The notes under the pieces are model-generated. The model was not told where the DNA came from. It saw only the letters and a list, made by a program, of their open reading frames with translations, and ran no database searches. The translations under genes were made by a program, and so were the position numbers. Below, piece after piece: positions 43,487 to 52,238 of a DNA stretch of 64,000 nt. Location: assembly GCA_002409585.1 (NCBI GenBank), contig DHNP01000025.1, positions 13,621 to 77,620 of the forward strand, written 5' to 3'. Within the stretch, counting starts at the first letter, position 1. Each line of letters starts with the position of its first letter. This DNA is from Ruminococcaceae bacterium UBA5413. GTDB lineage: Bacteria > Bacillota > Clostridia > Oscillospirales > Acutalibacteraceae.

Positions 43487-44866
43487 TTAACTGCACTCCT
43501 TAATAATAATTTGCGCCGCATTTTTGGTTCCGCTTGTAACGCACGCTTCCGCTGATGCGCCGAAACCCTCAATCCAAACGATTTTTCCGCCGCACTCCAG
43601 CATGGCGACTTTATTGCGCTCAAAAGGCGGAATTTTAGCCTCGTTAAACAGTTTTTTTACTTTTTTTGTTACGCCGCGGCCCGCCGGTTTAAAAATATCG
43701 CCGCTGGCGCGGCTCCTTACAAAACTGCCGGTAGTTAGTATTGTATCATAGTTTATTAAATTATTAAAGGATAAATAATGAAATTTCTCTTTATTTTTCA
43801 TGCCGCCGGCTTCAATTTTACCGACCGAAAAGATTCTGCCGTCAGGCAGGCGCGTTTCAGGCAGGCTCAGCCGCACCCTCCAGCATTGCCGCTGTGCCGG
43901 CTTTTCGGCAGTAACAAATAAAGTATTGCCGCCGACAGTGCATTGTATACCGCCTGGGACGGTAACGCTGCCGTTTCCGTCATTAATTATTTTGACCGCC
44001 GCCTCTATATGACCAAAACCGAAGCGGCCGCTGCCCGAGTCCGCAAAAAGCTTCGCCACGGCGCGCGACAGTACCGGGAACTCAGCGCCGCGTAGTACGC
44101 CTGCATCGTAGCCGCGGCCCTTTTCGGCGTCCGAGAGCAGCTTTACGGCCTTTTTTTCAAAGTAATCCTCATCGCGCCGCATAAGCTCCTGCGTCCTTGA
44201 AACGGCGGACTCAAAGCCGGGATTTATATTTTTAAGCACAGGAACCACGTTATGGCGTACCTTGTTCCTGCCGTACTCGTCGCCCAGGTTAGTGCTGTCC
44301 GTAACGTACCGCAGGCCGTAAAAGCCGCAGTAGTACTCGACTTCTCCGCGCGTAATGCAGGTAAGCGGCCGCACTATGGCGTCCCTTACCGGAGGTATGC
44401 CGCACAGTCCGCGGCGCCCGGCTCCCTTTGCAAGGTTCATAATAACCGTTTCGGCGCTGTCCGAAAGTGTATGCGCCGTAGCTATCCTGCCGTTTACGCC
44501 GCTTAAGCTCCTGAAAAACGAGTAGCGTATGTTGCGCCCGCACTCCTCAAGCCCTTCGGACTTGCGGGCGGCTTCCGCACGCACGTCAGCTCGCAGCACT
44601 TTTACGTTTATGCCGCGCTCGCCGCACCACTCTGCGGCAAAGCGCTCGTCGCGGTCGGCCTCTTCGCCGCGCAGCATATGGTTCACATGCGCCGCCGTGA
44701 GTGAAATGCCGTGTTCACGCGAGTACCTCCAAAGGAAGTGCGTCAGCGTAACTGAGTCTGCTCCGCCCGAAAAGCCAGCTACAACGGAGCAGCCGTCGGG
44801 CAGCATGTCCCATTTTTTTATAGAGGATATTATTTTATCCTCTATTATTGTAATCCTGTCACTCAC
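43487..44866 (-). CDS. tilS: tRNA(Ile)-lysidine synthase
   Basis: Converts C34 of the CAU-anticodon tRNA-Ile to lysidine so that it reads AUA. 459 residues with the PP-loop SGGADS at 33-38, an N-terminal Rossmann ATPase, and the C-terminal substrate-binding domains (GRGVTKKVKKLFNEAKIPPFER). The start is GTG, overlapping the dnaB stop by eight bases. Its activity should matter greatly here because AUA is the commonest Ile codon in genes of this window. Confidence 0.96.
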   Translation of the reverse strand: MSDRITIIEDKIISSIKKWDMLPDGCSVVAGFSGGADSVTLTHFLWRYSREHGISLTAAHVNHMLRGEEADRDERFAAEWCGERGINVKVLRADVRAEAARKSEGLEECGRNIRYSFFRSLSGVNGRIATAHTLSDSAETVIMNLAKGAGRRGLCGIPPVRDAIVRPLTCITRGEVEYYCGFYGLRYVTDSTNLGDEYGRNKVRHNVVPVLKNINPGFESAVSRTQELMRRDEDYFEKKAVKLLSDAEKGRGYDAGVLRGAEFPVLSRAVAKLFADSGSGRFGFGHIEAAVKIINDGNGSVTVPGGIQCTVGGNTLFVTAEKPAQRQCWRVRLSLPETRLPDGRIFSVGKIEAGGMKNKEKFHYLSFNNLINYDTILTTGSFVRSRASGDIFKPAGRGVTKKVKKLFNEAKIPPFERNKVAMLECGGKIVWIEGFGASAEACVTSGTKNAAQIIIKECS

Positions 44867-46220
44867 TGCGCACTACCTCCTGCGCGGTAAAACGCATGAA
44901 CTCGCCCTGCCAGTGCAGCGGTACGGTTTTTGTTTCGCCGTGGCGGTTTTTCGCCACTATGCATTCGCTGCTGTTTTTGTCGGCGTCCTCGTCGGTTTCG
45001 GCCGAATCCTGGTAATAATCGTCGCGGTAAAGGAATAAAACTATGTCCGCGTCCTGCTCTATAGAGCCGGAGTCCCTAAGGTCCGACAAAACTGGCCTGT
45101 GGTTCGTGCGCTTTTCGCTGTCACGCGCAAGCTGTGAAAGCGTCAGCACCGGAACGTTAAGCTCCTTGGCCATTATCTTAAGGTTCCTTGTTATATCCGA
45201 AATCTCCTGCACGCGGTTGTCTATCCTTCTTGCTGACGTCATAAGCTGCAGGTAGTCTATGATGACAAGGTCAACGTCCTTAAGGCGCCTCAGCTTTGCC
45301 TTTATCTCCGGCACGGTTATGGCGGGATTGTCGTCAAAATAAAGCTGTGTTTTTGACAGTATATCGCCGGCCTCGATTACGCGTATCCACTCGTCTTCGG
45401 TCAGCTTCCCCGTCTTAAGCTTCGTCCCCTCAACGAGCGACTCGGTTGAAAGCAGCCGCGAAACAAGCTGCTCCTTGCTCATTTCAAGCGAAAAAAATGC
45501 CACACGCTTGTCTGCTTTGACCGCGGCATGGCGTGCTATGTTGAGCGCGAAGCTCGTTTTGCCCATGCCTGGGCGCGCACCGAGAAGTATAAAGTCAGTG
45601 CGGTTAAGCCCGGTTATGGTTTCGTCAAGTTCCTTTATGCCGGTAGGCACACCGCGGTACAGGTCGGCGTCAGGCGAATTGAGCTTGTCAAGCCGGTCGA
45701 ACGTGTCGACTATTATCTCGTCTATGCGCTGTAGGCCCTGCATGTTTTTACCGCGCCTTATGTCAAAAATGCGCTGCTCCGCCGAGTCGAGCAAAGTTGT
45801 CGCGTCCGTCCCTCCGGATGCATCCTCTATAATATTGCGCGCTGTTGTTATGAGCATGCGTATGTCGTATTTGTCGCGTACTATAGAGGCGTAATACTCC
45901 ACGTTCGATATGGACGGCACAAGCTGGGCAAGCTGTAGCATGTAGGTTTTTCCGTTTGCCTCGTCAAAGCCGTCGGTGCTTGTGAGCCTGTCTAAGACAG
46001 TTACAAAGTCGACGGGTTTTCCCTCAGTAAACATGTCGAGCATCACGGAATATATAAGGGCATTGCTTTCCTGGTAAAAATAATCCGGCCGCGGCAGTAT
46101 TTCCGCAATGCGGTCCATACATGACGGGTCGAGAAGCACGGCGCCGAGCACCGACTGCTCCGCCTCGGGGCTGTACGGCAGGTTAAGGCCGTCGTACCCG
46201 CTTGTAACCATTTCGTCCAT
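44859..46220 (-). CDS. dnaB: Replicative DNA helicase DnaB (DnaC in Bacillus naming)
   Basis: Hexameric fork helicase. 453 residues: N-terminal primase-interacting domain (LPYSPEAEQSVLGAVLLDP), then the RecA-like domain with Walker A GARPGMGKTSFAL, Walker B VDLVIIDYLQLM and the KTxxEL-like basic finger region. No intein is present. AAGGGG lies ten bases before the ATG. Downstream of rplI and overlapping tilS. Confidence 0.97.
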   Translation of the reverse strand: MDEMVTSGYDGLNLPYSPEAEQSVLGAVLLDPSCMDRIAEILPRPDYFYQESNALIYSVMLDMFTEGKPVDFVTVLDRLTSTDGFDEANGKTYMLQLAQLVPSISNVEYYASIVRDKYDIRMLITTARNIIEDASGGTDATTLLDSAEQRIFDIRRGKNMQGLQRIDEIIVDTFDRLDKLNSPDADLYRGVPTGIKELDETITGLNRTDFILLGARPGMGKTSFALNIARHAAVKADKRVAFFSLEMSKEQLVSRLLSTESLVEGTKLKTGKLTEDEWIRVIEAGDILSKTQLYFDDNPAITVPEIKAKLRRLKDVDLVIIDYLQLMTSARRIDNRVQEISDITRNLKIMAKELNVPVLTLSQLARDSEKRTNHRPVLSDLRDSGSIEQDADIVLFLYRDDYYQDSAETDEDADKNSSECIVAKNRHGETKTVPLHWQGEFMRFTAQEVVRSE

Positions 46221-46256
46221 CGCTCAGCAACCCCTTGATATTAAAAGTATAATAAA

Positions 46257-46706
46257 TTATTTCTTTTCGCCTACGGCCACGTATATTTTCGCCGAAACAC
46301 CGTTGTAGAGCTTCACTTCACACTGGTACGTGCCGAAAGCCTTGATGTCGCCGTCAAGCATTATCTTACGCTTGTCGACTTCTACTTTGTAAAGGCGCTT
46401 AAGTTCGTCGGAAATCTCTTTTGAAGTTATGGAGCCGAACAGCTTGCCGCCCTGGCCGGCCTTAGCGGTCATCTTAACGGTTTTACCGTTTATTTTACCA
46501 GCGTCGGCCTGCGCCTGCTCAGTTTCTTTTTTAACCTTGTAAGTTTTGGCGTCCTCGGCGCTTTTAAGCTCGTCCATCACCTGGGCGTTTGCTTCCTTGG
46601 CCATGTTGCGCGGGAGCAGGTAGTTACGCGCGTAACCGTCGCTGACGTTTACAAGCTCGCCCTTTTTTCCGCTTCCTTTGATGTCCTTAAGCAATACTAC
46701 TTTCAT
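46257..46706 (-). CDS. rplI: 50S ribosomal protein L9
   Basis: 149 residues. The N-terminal rRNA-binding domain shows [19 protein letters not shown] and [11 protein letters not shown]; a connecting helix and C-terminal domain ([12 protein letters not shown]) follow. GGAGG stands before the ATG. In Firmicutes it commonly lies between gdpP and dnaB, as here. Confidence 0.98.
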   Translation of the reverse strand: MKVVLLKDIKGSGKKGELVNVSDGYARNYLLPRNMAKEANAQVMDELKSAEDAKTYKVKKETEQAQADAGKINGKTVKMTAKAGQGGKLFGSITSKEISDELKRLYKVEVDKRKIMLDGDIKAFGTYQCEVKLYNGVSAKIYVAVGEKK

Positions 46707-46787
46707 TTAATATACCTCCTGCCGTCACGTTATTTGACTAAAAAATATTATACTCTTAAAATACGCTTTAATTATCTTTTATAAAAA

Positions 46788-48746
46788 TCATCCCGCCGTA
46801 TTGCTCTGTATCGCCGCTATAAGCCTCTCCCTCGCCTGAGCTGTTGATATACCCCCAAGCTGAGCGCCGGCCATGGTAAGGTGCCCGCCGCCGCCGAGTT
46901 TTTCCATTATTACCTGTACGTTTACGTCGCCGAGCGAGCGTGCCGATATATTGACGGTATTGTCAACCGAAAAGATAACGAAAGATGCCCTTACTCCGCG
47001 TATGGAAAGCAGCTCATCGGCAGCCTGAGCCGCCGCAATCCTTATGTCGTCCGTTTCCGTTTCGGTTGAGGCAATGGCAAAGCCGCCGAGTATCTCCGCG
47101 TTTGAAACTATGCCGTACTTTGTCTTGTAAGCTTCTATGCTGTTTGAAAACATCTGCTTAACTTCAACCGTGTCCGCCCCTTTGCGCCGCAGGTACGCCG
47201 CGGCTTCAAAAGTACGCACGCCGGTTTTAAAGGCAAAGTTCTTAGTGTCGAGCATTATGCCGGCGAGCATCGCCTCCGCTTCGGCTTTACCGAGGTTTTT
47301 GTCGCCTATATACTGGACAAGTTCCGCCACCATCTCGGAAGCGGAGCTTGCGTAAGGCTCATGGTAAAAGACGACGGCGTCTTCTATGTGCTTTACCATC
47401 ATGCGGTGGTGGTCTATAACTATTACCCGCGGAACCGCATTAAGCAGTTCGGCTGACTCAACGAAAGTGCCAGAGTGCGTATCCACAACAACAAGCAGGC
47501 TTTTCGCCGTAGCCATGCCGAGCGCTTCCTGCGGGGATATGAATATCTCCTCGTCCCTGTAGCATGACTTCAGCAGGCGTATGACAGGCTCGGCAAGGGA
47601 CTGCTTCTCGTATGTTACGATATATGCCCTTTTGCCAAGCGTTTTCGCCGCGGCGTTCCACATGCCTGCGGCCGAGCCCATGCAGTCAAGGTCGGAAAAC
47701 TTGTGCCCCATGATAAAAACGGCGTCGCTTTCCTCTATATTGTCAGACATAGTCGCCGCGAACACGCGCGTACGGACCTTATCACGCTTTTCAACGCCTT
47801 TGGATATGCCGCCGAAAAAGTCGTAAGTTTCGTTTTCCTGCTTTACGGCCACCTGGTCGCCGCCGCGCCCCAGAGCCATGTCGAGCGCTTTGCGCGCCCA
47901 GGCGTCGGCCTCCTGCGGCGAGTCGGCGCCGCGTCCCACGCCGACTGAAACCGTAGCGCGGAAAGACTTTCCCGTTTCTATTTTGCGCACTTCGTCAAGG
48001 ACAGGGAATTTTTTATTCATTTCTTCCCTTATGTGTTTTTCATCAGTAAGTATAAAATACATATTGCCCTTAAGCTTTTTTAAGAACCCGCCTATGCCCT
48101 GCGCCCACTTGACTAGTACTTCCTCAACGCGCGACGTTACCATGGTGTCCTCGCCGTCGCTTGCGTTCCGCGCAAGCTCCTCGCGGTTGTCAAAGCAGGC
48201 TACGGCTACCACAGGGCGGCTCTCTGCGTACTCTTTGTCTATCTCCTTGTAATACGTGTCGTCAACAAAGTAGAGTACGCTTGCTTCTTCCGTTTCAACA
48301 GCGTAAACCGTAAACCTTTTCGGGCCTATGGCTATGTCTGTACCGCAGGCGTGCTCTATGTCCGAAACCGTATAAGGGTAAATAAATTTAAGGGCGTTTT
48401 CGCCGCGGCATTCACGGTTTTGCGCAACCGACGACGAAAAAGCCTTATTTGCCCATATAATATCACAGTTTTTGCCCACCACGGCAACAGGCAGGGCAAA
48501 CTCGGCAAATTCCCTGTACTTTTCCCCTGACAGCAGGTCGGCGGCGGCCTTTGAAGCCTGCACTATGTACAGGTTGAAATATTTCACCGCAAAAAATACG
48601 GCGGCAAACGAAAAAAGCGCTATGGCGATTTCAACGTAAAAGACCGTATGATCCCAAAAATAGCTTACGGCCGCTATGATAAGCATTACTGCCGAAATGA
48701 CATAAAAAACCGGCGAAGCTGCCCATACTTTTCTTTTCAAATTCAT
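46788..48746 (-). CDS. gdpP: Cyclic-di-AMP phosphodiesterase GdpP
   Basis: Hydrolyses c-di-AMP, controlling cell-wall stress and potassium homeostasis. 652 residues: two TM helices near 8-50, a PAS domain (FAEFALPVAVVGKNCDIIW), a degenerate GGDEF domain, and a DHH/DHHA1 core with FSDLDCMGS, VVVDTHS, VIDHHRMM and the GGGGHLTMAG substrate motif. The ATG at 48744-48746 is used, as GAGGGG precedes it. Upstream of rplI in the standard order. Confidence 0.96.
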   Translation of the reverse strand: MNLKRKVWAASPVFYVISAVMLIIAAVSYFWDHTVFYVEIAIALFSFAAVFFAVKYFNLYIVQASKAAADLLSGEKYREFAEFALPVAVVGKNCDIIWANKAFSSSVAQNRECRGENALKFIYPYTVSDIEHACGTDIAIGPKRFTVYAVETEEASVLYFVDDTYYKEIDKEYAESRPVVAVACFDNREELARNASDGEDTMVTSRVEEVLVKWAQGIGGFLKKLKGNMYFILTDEKHIREEMNKKFPVLDEVRKIETGKSFRATVSVGVGRGADSPQEADAWARKALDMALGRGGDQVAVKQENETYDFFGGISKGVEKRDKVRTRVFAATMSDNIEESDAVFIMGHKFSDLDCMGSAAGMWNAAAKTLGKRAYIVTYEKQSLAEPVIRLLKSCYRDEEIFISPQEALGMATAKSLLVVVDTHSGTFVESAELLNAVPRVIVIDHHRMMVKHIEDAVVFYHEPYASSASEMVAELVQYIGDKNLGKAEAEAMLAGIMLDTKNFAFKTGVRTFEAAAYLRRKGADTVEVKQMFSNSIEAYKTKYGIVSNAEILGGFAIASTETETDDIRIAAAQAADELLSIRGVRASFVIFSVDNTVNISARSLGDVNVQVIMEKLGGGGHLTMAGAQLGGISTAQARERLIAAIQSNTAG

Positions 48747-48803
48747 TACCCCTCGGTCCAGCCCGGGTTTTCCGCTGAAGACAACCGGCAAGAGCCATAT
48801 AAA

Positions 48804-48843
48804 TTTTAAGTCCCGCCGCTTTATGCGGCGGCGGGACTTAAAA
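48804..48843 (-). terminator. Terminator of rnjA
   Basis: TTTTAAGTCCCGCCGC pairs with GCGGCGGGACTTAAAA (48804-48843) with a small loop; A/T-rich flanks on both sides make it potentially bidirectional. Confidence 0.75.
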
Positions 48844-48909
48844 TTATTTTATGAGGTTATTTTAACATTTATTTTACGGTTTGTAAACCATATGATACCC
48901 CGGAGCCTG

Positions 48910-50895
48910 TCATATCTCCGTAATTATAGGCAGTATCATGGGGCTACGGCGCGTCCTGTCGTACAGCAGGCGCGAAAGCTCGTCTTTTATGCGCGTTTTA
49001 AGCGTGCCCCAGTCGTGTATATTGTTATCCGCGCAGTTCTCCAAAACAGAAGTAACCATCCTGCGGATTTCATCCATAAGCGGTTCCGACTCGCGCACAT
49101 AGACAAACCCCCTCGACACTATATCCGGGCCTGATATAATATGGCCGTCTTCAGAAGAAATCGTGCAAACCGCCACTATAAGCCCGTCCTCGGCAAGATG
49201 CTTCCTGTCGCGGAGCACCACGTTGCCGACGTCGCCTACGCCGAGCCCGTCCACAAGCACCCTTCCGGCCGGTACGGACGGGAGGCGTTTCATATAATTT
49301 TGGTTAAGCTCCACAACGTCGCCTATGTCGCCTATGAAAACGTCTTTAGGTTCTTTGCCCATAGCATACGCAAGGCCGGCGTTTTTACGGAGATGCTTCT
49401 GCTCGCCGTGTACGGGTATGAAATACTTTGGCTTAACTATGCCCTGCATGAGCTTCAGTTCTTCCTGGCAGGCGTGCCCTGAAACGTGTACCTCGTACAT
49501 TGACTCGTAAACGACTTCACAGCCGCGCTTCATAAGCTCGTCTATAACGTTGCCGACTGTCTTTTCGTTGCCAGGTATCGGCCGCGCTGAAATTATGATA
49601 AAGTCGCCGGGGCCTACCTCAACCTTCCTGTGCGAAGCAAACGCCATGCGCGTAAGGGCGCTCATCGGCTCGCCCTGGCTGCCGGTAGTGACAAGGACTA
49701 TCTGTTCTTTGGGGTAGCGTTTTATCATGTCTATATCTATAAGTACGCCGTCCGGTACGTCAAGGTAGCCGAGCTGTACGCCGAGTGTCATAACGTTTAC
49801 CATGCTCCTGCCCGAAAGCGCGACTTTGCGCCCGTACTTTACGGCGCAGTTTATTATCTGCTGCACGCGGCTTACGTTTGAAGCAAATGTAGCTATGATT
49901 ATCCTGTTGTTTTCAGCCCTTTTGAACAGGCGCTCAAATGAATTGTTAACGGTGCTTTCAGACTTCGTGTACCCGGCCCTCTCTGCGTTTGTAGAGTCGC
50001 ACAGCAGCGCGAGCACGCCTTCTTTTCCCAGCTGGCCGAGCCTTGCGAGGTCTGTCATTTCACCCTGGGCCGGCGTGCAGTCAATCTTAAAGTCGCCTGT
50101 ATGCACTATGACTCCGGCCGGTGAGTGTATCGCTATGGCCACGGCATCGGGCACGGAATGGTTTACGTGGATAAACTCCACTTCCATACAGCCGAGCTTA
50201 ATGCGGTCGCCCGGTTCGACTGTGTATTTCTTTACGGAATCCTGCAGGCCGTGTTCCTTAAGCTTGTTGTCAACAAGACCGAGCGTAAACGGCGTGCCGT
50301 AAATAGGCAGGTTGACTTTTTTAAGCAGGTACGGCAGCGCGCCTATGTGGTCCTCGTGGCCGTGCGTAAGGACTATGCCGCGTATCTTGTCGGCGTTGCG
50401 CTCAACAAACGTGAAGTCCGGTATAACGAGGTCCACGCCGAACATATCGCCGTCGGGGAAAGCCATGCCGCAGTCAACGATTATCATGTCGCCTTCGCAC
50501 TCAAAGAGCGTAAAGTTCTTTCCGATTTCGTTAAGGCCGCCCAAAAAATAAACGTTTATCGAAGGCTTCTTCCTGCGCCCGCGCCGTCCCGCGGCGTGCT
50601 GCGCCGTGCGCGGCTTTTCGGCATTTTTCTGCATTGCCGCCGGGCCGTTTTGCAAAGCTGTGGCCTTAACGTCACGAGCCTGAACGGCGTTTGCGGCTGC
50701 GCTGCCTGCGTCCTTAGGTACCGGAGCGCGGTTTCTGCGCGGTGCCCTCGCCTTTTCTGCAGTTTCCGTTTTAGGCTTGGCCCTGCGTTTCGGCTGCGCC
50801 GCAGCTGCCGGAACAGTAACCTTTTGGTAAAGCTGCAGCGGCGCGGCTCCTTCGTTTACGCGCTTAGGCGAATTATTAAGTTTTTTATCTGTCAC
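48910..50895 (-). CDS. rnjA: Ribonuclease J with long basic N-terminal extension
   Basis: 5'-3' exo/endoribonuclease of the metallo-beta-lactamase/beta-CASP family, a main mRNA decay enzyme. The core starts near residue 113 (VYFLGGLNEIGKN), with the metal site HGHEDHIGALPY, the beta-CASP domain and C-terminal SGHACQEELK and PVHGEQKHL. It is preceded by a roughly 110-residue Ala/Lys/Arg/Pro-rich low-complexity tract ending in GRRGRRKK, likely disordered and RNA-binding. The GTG start has GGAGG seven bases upstream. The leader is long and structured (see the entries at 51112-51201). Confidence 0.95.
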   Translation of the reverse strand: MTDKKLNNSPKRVNEGAAPLQLYQKVTVPAAAAQPKRRAKPKTETAEKARAPRRNRAPVPKDAGSAAANAVQARDVKATALQNGPAAMQKNAEKPRTAQHAAGRRGRRKKPSINVYFLGGLNEIGKNFTLFECEGDMIIVDCGMAFPDGDMFGVDLVIPDFTFVERNADKIRGIVLTHGHEDHIGALPYLLKKVNLPIYGTPFTLGLVDNKLKEHGLQDSVKKYTVEPGDRIKLGCMEVEFIHVNHSVPDAVAIAIHSPAGVIVHTGDFKIDCTPAQGEMTDLARLGQLGKEGVLALLCDSTNAERAGYTKSESTVNNSFERLFKRAENNRIIIATFASNVSRVQQIINCAVKYGRKVALSGRSMVNVMTLGVQLGYLDVPDGVLIDIDMIKRYPKEQIVLVTTGSQGEPMSALTRMAFASHRKVEVGPGDFIIISARPIPGNEKTVGNVIDELMKRGCEVVYESMYEVHVSGHACQEELKLMQGIVKPKYFIPVHGEQKHLRKNAGLAYAMGKEPKDVFIGDIGDVVELNQNYMKRLPSVPAGRVLVDGLGVGDVGNVVLRDRKHLAEDGLIVAVCTISSEDGHIISGPDIVSRGFVYVRESEPLMDEIRRMVTSVLENCADNNIHDWGTLKTRIKDELSRLLYDRTRRSPMILPIITEI

Positions 50896-50933
50896 AAAAT
50901 GACCTCCATCGTTATTTTGGGTATAACCTCCAT
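50892..50933 (-). CDS. Possible 13-codon leader peptide overlapping the rnjA start
   Basis: ATG at 50931-50933 opens a frame encoding MEVIPKITMEVIL whose TGA overlaps the rnjA GTG. It has only a weak ribosome site (AAGCGG) and repeats the string ATGGAGGT used before rnjA. It could couple translation, or be chance. Confidence 0.25.
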   Translation of the reverse strand: MEVIPKITMEVIL

Positions 50934-50935
50934 GG

Positions 50936-50958
50936 CCGCTTAAAAATCCATTAAGCGG
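50936..50958 (-). other. Hairpin in the rnjA leader
   Basis: CCGCTTAA (50936-50943) and TTAAGCGG (50951-50958) form a perfect eight-base stem with a seven-base loop, about 40 nt before the rnjA start. It may protect the mRNA 5' region or mark a processing site. The remaining 458-bp gap to rnhA holds the promoters and terminator listed here and no gene. Confidence 0.45.
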
Positions 50959-51111
50959 AAGGGTCTACCTCATTATAATGTATTATTTCAACTTACTTCC
51001 CGCACCGTTACGAACCTGCGCGGAATGTAAATATAACCGCCTTGTTTAAAAATAAAGCACAGCTGAACGCCGCGTGCGGCACACAGCCGCTTCGGCATGC
51101 AAAGTGTATAT

Positions 51112-51140
51112 GATAAAAACGCAGATAAGATTTATCCGCG
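51112..51140 (-). terminator. Intrinsic terminator inside the rnjA leader
   Basis: On the minus strand CGCGGATAA (51132-51140) pairs with TTATCTGCG (51120-51128) around a three-base loop, one G-U included, followed by TTTTTATC. It begins about 25 nt after the predicted transcription start at about 51166. Confidence 0.75.
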
Positions 51141-51172
51141 GTATGCTGTCCGTTTTAATAAATATCCTTTTA

Positions 51173-51201
51173 ATTGTACGCTGAATGTAATTTGCTGTCA
51201 A
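51173..51201 (-). promoter_or_regulatory. Consensus promoter far upstream of rnjA
   Basis: On the minus strand TTGACA (51196-51201), 17 bp, TACAAT (51173-51178). It is about 270 nt upstream of rnjA and just ahead of the terminator at 51112-51140. Confidence 0.7.
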
Positions 51202-51297
51202 GCCGTGATTTTTATATTCAATTATATTATTGCCTCCGCATAATAATACTAATCACATTGCAAACTCTTTTTTAACCGCCGCCAAGCTGCGGCATAT

Positions 51298-51326
51298 TTG
51301 TCCGCCATATGTTTTTATGATATAAT
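51298..51326 (+). promoter_or_regulatory. rnhA promoter
   Basis: TTGTCC (51298-51303), 17 bp, TATAAT (51321-51326), about 28 bp before the ATG. Confidence 0.65.
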
Positions 51327-51353
51327 TAACCGAACACGAAAGGGAACATAACA

Positions 51354-51800
51354 ATGAAAAAAATAGAGATTTTTACAGACGGGGCATGCAGCGGCAACCC
51401 CGGCCCCGGCGGCTGGGGAGCCGTACTGCGCTACAACGGCATAGAAAAGCGCTTAAGCGGAGGCGCGCCTAACACAACAAACAACCGCATGGAGCTTACA
51501 GGCGTCATAGAGTCGCTGCGCGTGCTTAAAGAGCCGTGCGAAGTACTTTTGACAAGCGACTCAAAGTACGTTTGCGACGCCATAAGCAAAGGATGGGCCA
51601 AAAGCTGGGAAAAAAACGGCTGGAAAAAAGCCGACAAAAAGCCGGCTTTAAACACTGACCTCTGGGGCGCCCTGCTAAGGCTCCTTGAAATACACCGCGT
51701 GAGCGTCCATTGGGTAAAAGGCCACGCCGGCCACCCTGAAAACGAGCTTTGCGACAGGCTCGCCGTACAAGAATCCGAAAAGTACAAAAGCCTGCGGTAA
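51354..51800 (+). CDS. rnhA: Ribonuclease HI
   Basis: Cleaves RNA in RNA-DNA hybrids. 148 residues; catalytic acids are in [17 protein letters not shown] (Asp8), [12 protein letters not shown] (Glu), [10 protein letters not shown] (Asp) and GHPENELCD (Asp). The basic handle [17 protein letters not shown] is present. AAAGGGAAC precedes the ATG. It is a single plus-strand gene between minus-strand rnjA and mrnC. Confidence 0.97.
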   Translation: MKKIEIFTDGACSGNPGPGGWGAVLRYNGIEKRLSGGAPNTTNNRMELTGVIESLRVLKEPCEVLLTSDSKYVCDAISKGWAKSWEKNGWKKADKKPALNTDLWGALLRLLEIHRVSVHWVKGHAGHPENELCDRLAVQESEKYKSLR

Positions 51801-51831
51801 GCGCCGCGCAGCAATGTTTAATTACTTTACA

Positions 51832-52227
51832 TTAATTTTCACCGCATATTAGATTAAAAAGCGAGCGCAGCCTTTCCATATTGCCGCTTAAGTACAGGTA
51901 CCCGAACAGCGCCTCAAACGCGGTGGCGGCGTGGTACTGTGCAACCTCGGCGTTTTTAGGCACATGGTTTGTGTGCGCGTTCCTGCCGCGGCGCAGTATC
52001 TCTTTTTCTTCGTCCGTCAGCACCGGCATAAGTTTTTCTACAAATCCGGACTGCGCAGACGCGCATACCTGTTCAACCGAGAGGCGGTGGAGCTTATTTA
52101 CCGGCCTGTTACCCATGCATACAAGCCTTTCGCGCACAAAAAGTTCAAAAACCGCATCTCCCGCAAACGCGAGCGCAAGCGGGCTGAGCTGCCCGGGGTC
52201 GCATTCTTTGCCATATAACCTCTCCAA
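51832..52227 (-). CDS. mrnC: Mini-ribonuclease 3
   Basis: Processes 23S rRNA precursors. 131 residues: an RNase III catalytic domain without a dsRNA-binding domain. Signature LSPLALAFAGDAVFEL and the second acidic motif ATAFEALFGYLYLSG are visible, with RRGRNAH between. The start is TTG (52225-52227) with AGGAG eight bases before it, which overlaps the obgE stop. In many Firmicutes mrnC lies beside cysS; here it follows obgE. Confidence 0.93.
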   Translation of the reverse strand: MERLYGKECDPGQLSPLALAFAGDAVFELFVRERLVCMGNRPVNKLHRLSVEQVCASAQSGFVEKLMPVLTDEEKEILRRGRNAHTNHVPKNAEVAQYHAATAFEALFGYLYLSGNMERLRSLFNLICGEN

Positions 52228-52238
52228 AAGCCGTTCTC

